Program-made: the position numbers and the translations under genes
Shown here: positions 59,801 through 64,000 of the stretch, piece after piece
How positions within the stretch are numbered: position 1 is the stretch's first letter
How the letters are laid out: every line of letters starts with the position of its first letter
Source of the DNA: Paroedura picta
Taxonomy: Eukaryota > Chordata > Lepidosauria > Squamata > Gekkonidae
Assembly: GCF_049243985.1 (NCBI RefSeq)
Contig: NC_135372.1
Span: 92,743,318-92,807,317, forward strand
DNA length: 64,000 nucleotides
Reading direction: 5' to 3'
The notes under the pieces: model-generated
Databases searched by the model: none
Seen by the model: the letters and a program-made list of their open reading frames with translations, nothing else
What the model was told of the DNA's origin: nothing

Positions 59801-62800
59801 GTGGCTCCCTCTGTTGTCTCCCGGAGATGCTGAGCTGCCAGGGATCATCTTTGCCACAAACCTCATGGCTGCCCTGTTCCTGCAGGAGCTGACAACTGAC
59901 TGGGCTCAGTCATCACTACCTGACAGTCATTATTATGTAGGAGACTCTGGAGACAAACTTGATGATGGAAGAGGAACATTTGCCCCTCACCCTTCATGGT
60001 CTAGCTCACCCCCAGCTCAGAAGGGGGGGGTCTGCTCTTTGCCCACACTTTACCTGCATGCAGCCATGGAAGCCTTGGTGCACCTCCTTCTCATCCCCCA
60101 CCATGCCGCCAATACTCAGGGTCCGCACTTTCAGTCCATGTAACTCACTGCTGATGTTGGCCACCACCTGGAGGGCAAGAAAACACATCAGCACCTTCCC
60201 CAATTTCCCTGATGAACCCACAACTTTTTTTAGCTTGGGGACATCTGTGGAATTCTGATACAGTGTAGTGGGTGGCTGTCACAAAATGGCTCCTGCAGGA
60301 GGCACAGCCAGTCATCAAATGGCTCCTGCCACTTACCTTCTGTCACATAGTGCTGTGCTGGCAGCTGCTGCCAAAGTAACGTTTAAAAAAAACTGCACAG
60401 CCAATAAACTCTCCAATGATTGATCACAATCCATGCTGGGCAAAAGCCCACCTGTTCCTACCCATTTCCTAAAACCCTTGATGGACACCAGGAAAAGTGT
60501 CATCAGGTACCACGGCCAGTCTCTCCTCTATGCAACAGAAGACTTCTAAGCTGAGAGTCACGGAACTTGATGTCTGGCAGTCTTGGGACCCAAAGTACCT
60601 GATGGAGGCCGTAGTCAAAGGCCATCATGGCTAGGCATTTTGCCTCTGGGCTGTCCCTGCTGTTGTGCAGCTCCAACTGCAGGTGGTGCCAGTCACCATC
60701 ATTCACCTTCACCTGGTGCAGCCGCAGGGCTGAGACCTGGCTGCTGGCACGGTACACAGTCATCAGCACATTCCCCTCTCTCAGCTGTGAAAGAGAAGCA
60801 GGAGAGAACAACGTAAGCCCAGTCCTGTGTGAAGTCTCCACCTTCTCCACCTTCTCCTCCATGTCCAGAAACATGGGCTTGAGAATGTAACACCAACTAA
60901 GCAGCCTCTAGTCTGCCCCAAGGTTTCCAGTACCTACTGGGATGAAGCAGATTCCCAGTGACCCAGTTTCCCTCTGACAACTGTACCTTTTTGTTTGTAG
61001 ATCAACAATGTCTTCTCCAGTCCATTAATCTATGGAGGGACCTATGGAGGCACTTACCAGCAGAGTGATGGTAGAATGCTGCCCGGCTGTGGCATGTAGA
61101 AGGACACCATTGTCTTGCCTTGTACGGAACATGAGCCCAATATGCCATGGAAGCGTAATGACTAATGCCAAGTTACTCCAGGCCACCACACTGTTGCCCA
61201 GGAAGCGCTGGGGACTAGCCATTTCTTCATGGAAATGGAAAAAACAAACATGGATCATCAGACATCAAGTACTGCACAGAAGTGCTGTCACACAGTCTAT
61301 CAGAATATATACCTTGCAAAACTACAACCCAGTGAATTCTAGCAGGTTTGTGTACCAGGGGACCAATCTGGACCGATTCAGCTTTGGCACCCATTAAAGT
61401 CAATGATGCCATTGAGTGGGGGTTCCAGTTACAGCCTCCAAACTTTCAGGGTAGCTTCAAGAGGCTCTTCTCTGACCTCCCTCTGAATTTCACAACAATT
61501 GGACCATGGTGTCCACGTCCAGGGGTTTCAAAAGACAGTGTCCCTATCTCACCATTCTATCTAACAGAGAGTCCTAGTCATCTATGAGAAAGGGTCATGG
61601 CACAAGGATCATAGACTGTAGGTGCTTCCCAAGGTGTATTTCTAGGGGTGTCCCCCAGAAATTCACAGAAAATGCATGTATACTGAGGTCTGTAATGTAG
61701 AATCTAACTCCCTGGTCTCAGGACAGGATAACAAACTCAGCACAGCTTGTCACTTGTGGGGATGCCTCCATGCTTGGGTGGAGACAGATGGGGCAAGCAA
61801 CAAGTCTCTTCTAATTACTTCTTCTCACAACTGGGAAAGTGTCTGCCATTAATCACTAACCTTAAAAGTTTTATTCCCCCAGTGTTTTTGTGAACCCAAA
61901 GGACTGATTTTCCAGCAAGGAATTGTCATACTGCATATTTAGGATGTTCTGCTGTTTACTAATTTGCCACTAATTTCTCCTTACATCTGTACTCCAGTGA
62001 TCTCTGTTCCATTGTCTGAGGAAGTATGCATGCACACAAAAGCTCACTCCTTGTTGGTCTTAAATGTGCCAATGGACTCAAATTTTGTTAAGCTAAGCAT
62101 CAGTATCTTACAGCAGCAGCCAGTTTTTCATCTGCTTGCCAGGCGTGTGGCTCTGAGATTAGTGTCCACACTAGTTAAGAGGTGCATTTGGGTTTGCAGG
62201 GACTGGAGATCCCAAATCAGCACATCTTAGACTGTGAAAGAACTAATGGCAAGAGAGACTTGAAGTCAGGGATGCATTTTACTAGCAATCCTCTGTGAAT
62301 CAAGAACAAAGCAGTTGATTTGTTTAACTTTTATTTTAGAGCATGGCTGACATGAAATGGGAAGGCTCATAGGCTATGAGGATACACTTACTAGCTATCT
62401 TTTGATCCTTCAGCAGTAGGTGTTTGGAACAGCAGGGAACAGAACAACTAAAAAGGGAAGGGGATGCTCCAGGCTAAGGGAAGTTCTGAAACATCATTTC
62501 ATGTGTTTCTTTAGACCAAACTATTTCCCTGAAGAAGGACATAGCAGCTGGTTCTTTCAAAATTCTTTAGTCTTTGCCCACTTGTACTGGATGATTGAAC
62601 ATTACCTTACATATAATGGCACTGGAGAGTACTGTATTCCTTGCAGCTGGGTAAACAGCTCCTGTTTACTTGCATTCCCATGCCTTAACAGGGGGATGTG
62701 AGCTAGCTTGCATTCTCACAAGCTGTTTAAACTGCAACACAGTGCTCAAATTGGGTGGAGGCATTATCTTCCTCTTTCTCTCACTCTATGTTTCTAGCAA

Positions 62801-63465
62801 TGGGGCTTCATTTTCTGTCTTCTAAGCATGACAGAAATGCCTCCTACCTGACATATAGTATTGGGCACCTCGCATTTCCCAAAGGCATGGCACATTTACC
62901 CTAGGGATTGGAACCGGATACTGACATTCTACACCTTGGTCTAGTTCACTCAGGAGAAAGATCCAACAAAAACTCTCCCCTGTACCTTTTCCCAGGGTGA
63001 CTACTGTTCATACCATGACCACCACCACTCCTGTTGCTTACAGCCTCCGTTATTTACCTTGCTTGCAGTTCTTGCCTCCAAAGCCCAGAGGACACTCACA
63101 GCTAAAGGTGTTCCACTGGTTGACACATGTGCCACCATTATGGCAGGTGTTGCTATCACAAACGTTCTTCTTAGCTGAACAGCCTAGAAGGAGAATGCAA
63201 GATGGTATATGAATGGATAATGGCAGAGGTAGCTTCCCCACTGCACAGGATTCCAATTTATGTGCCCAACCTTCTTCCCCAAGTCTTAAAACACCCCATA
63301 CCAGGCACAGTCCCATTGTTGGCAATGAAGTCAGCCATGTCCACCTCTCGATTATCAATCAGGAAATCCCGCATACAGCCTATAAAGTGCTGGTTCCGTA
63401 CAGGAAAACTCTCTGGCAGGTCAGGAACACCACCTAATAACAGTGGACCTGTCAGATCCAGGGAC
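34096..63465 (-). CDS. CELSR2: CELSR2, cadherin EGF LAG seven-pass G-type receptor 2 (3' half, 29 exons)
   Basis: This is a Flamingo-family adhesion GPCR of the plasma membrane, acting in planar cell polarity and in neuronal and ciliary development. The window holds the last 29 coding exons, all with GT/AG sites and closing phases: 4300 coding bases, or 1432 residues. Human CELSR2 is about 2923 residues, so its first half, with the cadherin repeats, lies past 64000. Domain order in fragment numbering: end of laminin G1 (1-55), EGF (56-96), laminin G2 (97-252), two EGF (253-358), laminin-type EGF (359-460), hormone-receptor domain (461-525), GAIN with GPS (526-863), 7TM (864-1115), cytoplasmic tail (1116-1432). 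Identity to the human protein is obvious throughout. Rivals CELSR1 and CELSR3 are less likely given the tail motif FLFFNFLH and the adjacent PSRC1. Confidence 0.96.
36061..36155. mobile_element. Degenerate copy of the foldback hAT-like MITE
   Basis: It begins 'caggggtgggtaaactttga' and later reads 'attctagtccatggacacct', 'ggagaaccacagtttggcca' and 'cccc'. This matches the element at 7437-7560 in both arms but has more mismatches and a shortened left arm. It lies in the CELSR2 intron between exons 36379 and 35304. A clear target duplication is not visible. Confidence 0.6.
39353..39636 (+). mobile_element. tRNA-derived SINE, full length
   Basis: The head 'gagccagcttggtgtagtgg' and 'ttaggag' corresponds to an RNA polymerase III A box, and 'ctgggtttgattctgctctc' to a B box. 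The body runs through 'gtgaccttgggctcgccaca' and 'gattgtaagccgctttgaga' to 'tataagaaccaacacttctt'. It inserts in a CELSR2 intron, antisense to the gene. It closely resembles 42928-43205. Confidence 0.85.
39948..45565 (-). CDS. CELSR2: CELSR2 exons: seven-transmembrane domain
   Basis: Exons are 45365-45565, 44733-44907, 43872-43984, 41761-41840, 41159-41285 and 39948-40070. They encode TM1-TM2 ([32 protein letters not shown]), TM3 ([20 protein letters not shown]), TM4 ([15 protein letters not shown]), TM5 ([17 protein letters not shown] then [12 protein letters not shown]), TM6 ([18 protein letters not shown]) and TM7 ([20 protein letters not shown]), ending in [14 protein letters not shown]. 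The exon starting at 41840 begins at an ATG, but this is Met in the middle of TM5 and not a start. All phases agree with one continuous receptor. Confidence 0.95.
40452..40603. repeat. CR1 3' tail (reverse) between TATG and TA microsatellites
   Basis: A (TATG)n tract at about 40452-40496 is followed by 'atcatagaatcatagagttg', 'gccatacaggccatctagtc' and 'ctcaatgcaggatcagccc'. This is the reverse complement of a CR1 3' end with its ATTCTATG tail. A (TA)n tract follows at about 40583-40603. It lies in a CELSR2 intron. Confidence 0.75.
41858..41917. repeat. 32-bp tandem duplication in CELSR2 intron
   Basis: The unit beginning 'ggttatcataatctcccccc' and ending 'acctctt' occurs twice with a 32-base period. 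It begins 18 bases beyond the acceptor side of the exon 41761-41840, so it sits in the polypyrimidine and branch-point zone of that intron. Confidence 0.85.
42535..42629 (+). mobile_element. CR1 LINE 3' tail
   Basis: It reads 'gatgcttagggctgatcctg', 'gcaggggattggactagatg' and 'gtatggccccttccaactct', ending in a 'atgattctatgattctaat' octamer-type tail. This is the canonical CR1 3' terminus. It is a short truncated insertion in a CELSR2 intron. Confidence 0.8.
42928..43205 (+). mobile_element. tRNA-derived SINE, full length
   Basis: The head 'gagccagtttggtgtagtgg' with 'ttaggaatgcggac', the B box 'ccgggttcgattctgcactc', then 'aactgggtgaccttgggctc' and 'gattgtaagccgctttgagc', end in a CTT-rich tail. 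It is the best preserved B box among the copies in the window. It is inserted in a CELSR2 intron, antisense to the gene. Confidence 0.87.
45223..45258. repeat. 18-bp tandem duplication
   Basis: The unit 'tgcttagggcagagactg' is present twice, exactly, in the CELSR2 intron between exons 45365 and 44907. Confidence 0.9.
45720..49950 (-). CDS. CELSR2: CELSR2 exons: GAIN domain and GPS cleavage site
   Basis: Exons are 49741-49950, 48619-48802, 47891-48034, 46850-47030, 45976-46143 and 45720-45846. Landmarks are [78 protein letters not shown] and [15 protein letters not shown]. The GPS reads [14 protein letters not shown]. His849-Met850-Thr851 keep the autoproteolytic arrangement, with cleavage expected between Met and Thr, so the receptor is probably self-cleaved in the ER like other adhesion GPCRs. 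Exon 46850-47030 is the least conserved and carries an acidic run followed by R-Q-K-R. Confidence 0.94.
46548..46826 (+). mobile_element. tRNA-derived SINE of a second family
   Basis: The head 'gtggcgcagagtggtaaggt' and 'gggagttcaatcccagcagc' give A- and B-box-like sequences. The body has 'ccttccatccttccgaggta', 'ggtaaaatgagtacccagct', 'cactggcaaatcaccccgta' and 'caaggtcagacatgactcgg', with a (CTTTAC)n-like end. This is a well-preserved SINE clearly different from the 39353 family, inserted 24 bases beyond the donor of exon 46850-47030. Confidence 0.85.
47390..47455 (+). repeat. Family-B interspersed repeat fragment
   Basis: The phrases 'gaaatctcatgtgctgaata' and 'tctaaggtgctactaggctt' match the forward form of family B (compare 62015-62092 and the right part of 8484-8632). 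It is a short diverged piece in a CELSR2 intron. Confidence 0.4.
47711..47762. repeat. 31-bp tandem duplication
   Basis: The phrase 'attattctaactcggtatgg' occurs twice with about 31 bases between starts. It lies about 130 bases from the donor end of exon 47891-48034. Confidence 0.75.
50968..54221 (-). CDS. CELSR2: CELSR2 exons: laminin-type EGF and hormone-receptor domain
   Basis: Exons are 54101-54221, 52980-53163, 52330-52431 and 50968-51062. The first gives [17 protein letters not shown] and [10 protein letters not shown]. The second gives [17 protein letters not shown] and [14 protein letters not shown], completing the laminin-type EGF modules. The last two give the hormone-receptor domain, with [30 protein letters not shown] and [11 protein letters not shown]. 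The cysteine spacing equals that of the human protein. The 3.1-kb intron before the first of these exons carries an AT-rich duplicated segment and a hAT-like insertion. Confidence 0.94.
51240..51575 (+). mobile_element. L1-type LINE 3' end with ORF2 C-terminus
   Basis: The plus strand encodes [20 protein letters not shown], then [18 protein letters not shown] and TAA near 51412. This is the typical C-terminus of an L1 ORF2 protein. A 3' UTR of about 150 bases follows, ending in an AAAATAAATA-type A-rich tail near 51540-51570. It is a 5'-truncated copy in a CELSR2 intron, antisense to the gene. Confidence 0.8.
51819..51863. repeat. Short tandem duplication
   Basis: The phrase 'catttgtaactaatggatcc' is present twice in direct succession in a CELSR2 intron. 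The copies are identical. Confidence 0.85.
54357..54500 (+). repeat. Left copy of a duplicated 145-bp segment
   Basis: It begins 'gcttaaaaactcagcgtggc' and includes 'cattgctgatgtcaggcata', 'ctcatcattccgcagtcttt' and 'gtaggaaaatgatga'. A similar copy in the same orientation is at 56441-56582. The copies lack TG...CA ends, tRNA boxes or A tails, so I cannot class them. Confidence 0.65.
55247..55521. mobile_element. GC-rich hAT-like insertion with exact 8-bp target duplication
   Basis: The segment is bounded by GATTTACA on both sides (55239-55246 and 55522-55529), an exact 8-bp duplication. Its ends read 'gcggtggtccccaacc' and 'gttcgtggaccact', which pair over GTGGTCC, as in hAT termini. The interior is very CpG-rich, with repeated 'gcgcgattgcgcgattgcgc' and 'acgcgcatgc' motifs, in sharp contrast to the AT-rich intron around it. 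Any open frames follow from this composition and are not genes. Confidence 0.7.
56441..56582 (+). repeat. Right copy of a duplicated 145-bp segment
   Basis: It begins 'gctaaaaactcagtgtggct' and includes 'cattgctgatgtcaggcata', 'gctcatcattctgcaagtct' and 'agtagaaaaatgatga'. It matches 54357-54500 at most positions, starting about 2084 bases downstream. The sequence between the copies is AT-rich and has the hAT-like insertion within it. Confidence 0.65.
57350..63465 (-). CDS. CELSR2: CELSR2 exons: laminin G1 end, EGF, laminin G2, EGF pair
   Basis: Exons are 63302-63465, 63058-63183, 61058-61224, 60599-60784, 60054-60167, 58436-58610 and 57350-57491. The first reads [14 protein letters not shown] and [14 protein letters not shown], the end of laminin G1. 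The second is a classical [15 protein letters not shown]. The next three form laminin G2, with [14 protein letters not shown] and [12 protein letters not shown]. The sixth carries [12 protein letters not shown] and the seventh NPCEHQATC with GYTCECP. The acceptor before the G2 start (61225-61226) follows a weak 'ccatgaag' tract but keeps phase and matches human QEMANPQ. The upstream exon joining at 63465 is outside the window. Confidence 0.94.
62015..62092 (+). repeat. Family-B interspersed repeat, forward copy
   Basis: It reads 'tctgaggaagtatgcatgca', 'cacaaaagctcactccttgt' and 'tggtcttaaatgtgccaatg', then 'gactcaaattttgtt'. These are the same ordered phrases as at 8484-8632 and, inverted, at 5411-5580. 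It lies in the CELSR2 intron between exons 63058 and 61224. Confidence 0.55.
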
Positions 63466-64000
63466 CTAGGAAGACATAATGGGAAGTAATCAAAAGACAA
63501 CGATCAGGGGAAGGTTGATCAAGGGCCATTATTTAATGGGAATGAACCTGTGGATTATAGAATACTACTTTGATAGATATCAGCAGAGCTATGAATACCT
63601 GCAAGTGCCTATCATTGGCAGAGCAATCCTAACCACAGTTTTACCCTTCTAAGCATACTGGCCTCAATGGACTCAGAAATGAATATTACTGCTTAGGACA
63701 GCATTGTCCAAAGGGGAGTAGAAGTCTGAGTCTGAAAGTTCCCAAACACAGAAGACAGGCAGTAGAGACATTTTACTAAGGTCCATGCTGCAAGCCTACT
63801 TCTATTACACATTCTAATCATACCACCTCTGAAATAAGACAACAATGTCTCCTTCACGAATGATGATGTCACACATAGGGGATGGAATGATATGTGCAGA
63901 GGCCCATGTTACTCATTTGCATTAGTCCCAGTGAAATTATGCTAGGGCCCTGAAGATATATCAGCAGACTGGTGTGAGTTTAAAGCTGCTGTAGCAGACA

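Overview
The window is vertebrate nuclear DNA with three spliced protein-coding genes in interspersed repeats. It most resembles a squamate reptile (lizard or gecko type), because the repeats combine tRNA-derived SINEs, a 5S-rRNA-derived SINE, CR1/L2-like and L1 LINE tails, foldback hAT elements and a Harbinger-like MITE. Species assignment is inference. All exon models were built by hand from conserved protein sequence, GT/AG splice sites and reading-phase bookkeeping, and every phase closes.

Layout: (1) 1-10.97 kb has no gene I can support and several old repeats. (2) 10.97-16.62 kb, minus strand: complete four-exon PPIL1, a spliceosomal cyclophilin of 166 residues. (3) 16.56-17.28 kb: GC-rich divergent promoter with ETS, CCAAT, CRE-like and CHR-like motifs. 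(4) 18.8-26.5 kb, plus strand: complete six-coding-exon PSRC1 (DDA3), a mitotic spindle and microtubule protein of 378 residues. (5) 26.5-34.1 kb: tail-to-tail PSRC1/CELSR2 interval including the CELSR2 3' UTR; the human counterpart is the 1p13.3 LDL-cholesterol locus. (6) 34.1-63.5 kb, minus strand: the 3' half of CELSR2, an adhesion GPCR of the Flamingo/planar-cell-polarity family. It has 29 exons and 1432 codons before the stop, from the end of the first laminin-G domain through EGF, laminin-EGF, hormone-receptor, GAIN/GPS and 7TM domains to the cytoplasmic tail. The cadherin repeats and signal peptide lie beyond position 64000.

The three genes do not form an operon-like unit. PPIL1 and PSRC1 probably share a divergent promoter, and CELSR2 faces PSRC1 tail to tail. 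CELSR2 next to PSRC1 matches human 1p13.3, whereas human PPIL1 is on chromosome 6p21, so the PPIL1-PSRC1 adjacency is either ancestral to sauropsids or a lineage rearrangement.

I found no clearly undescribed multi-gene system. The less ordinary items are a CpG-rich MITE with repeated subterminal motifs, a perfect 17-bp palindrome, a GC-rich hAT-like insertion with an exact 8-bp target duplication, a roughly 2.1-kb-spaced duplicated segment in a CELSR2 intron, an in-phase candidate extra PSRC1 exon, a KEN box in PSRC1, and a CELSR2 penultimate donor site that itself supplies a stop codon.
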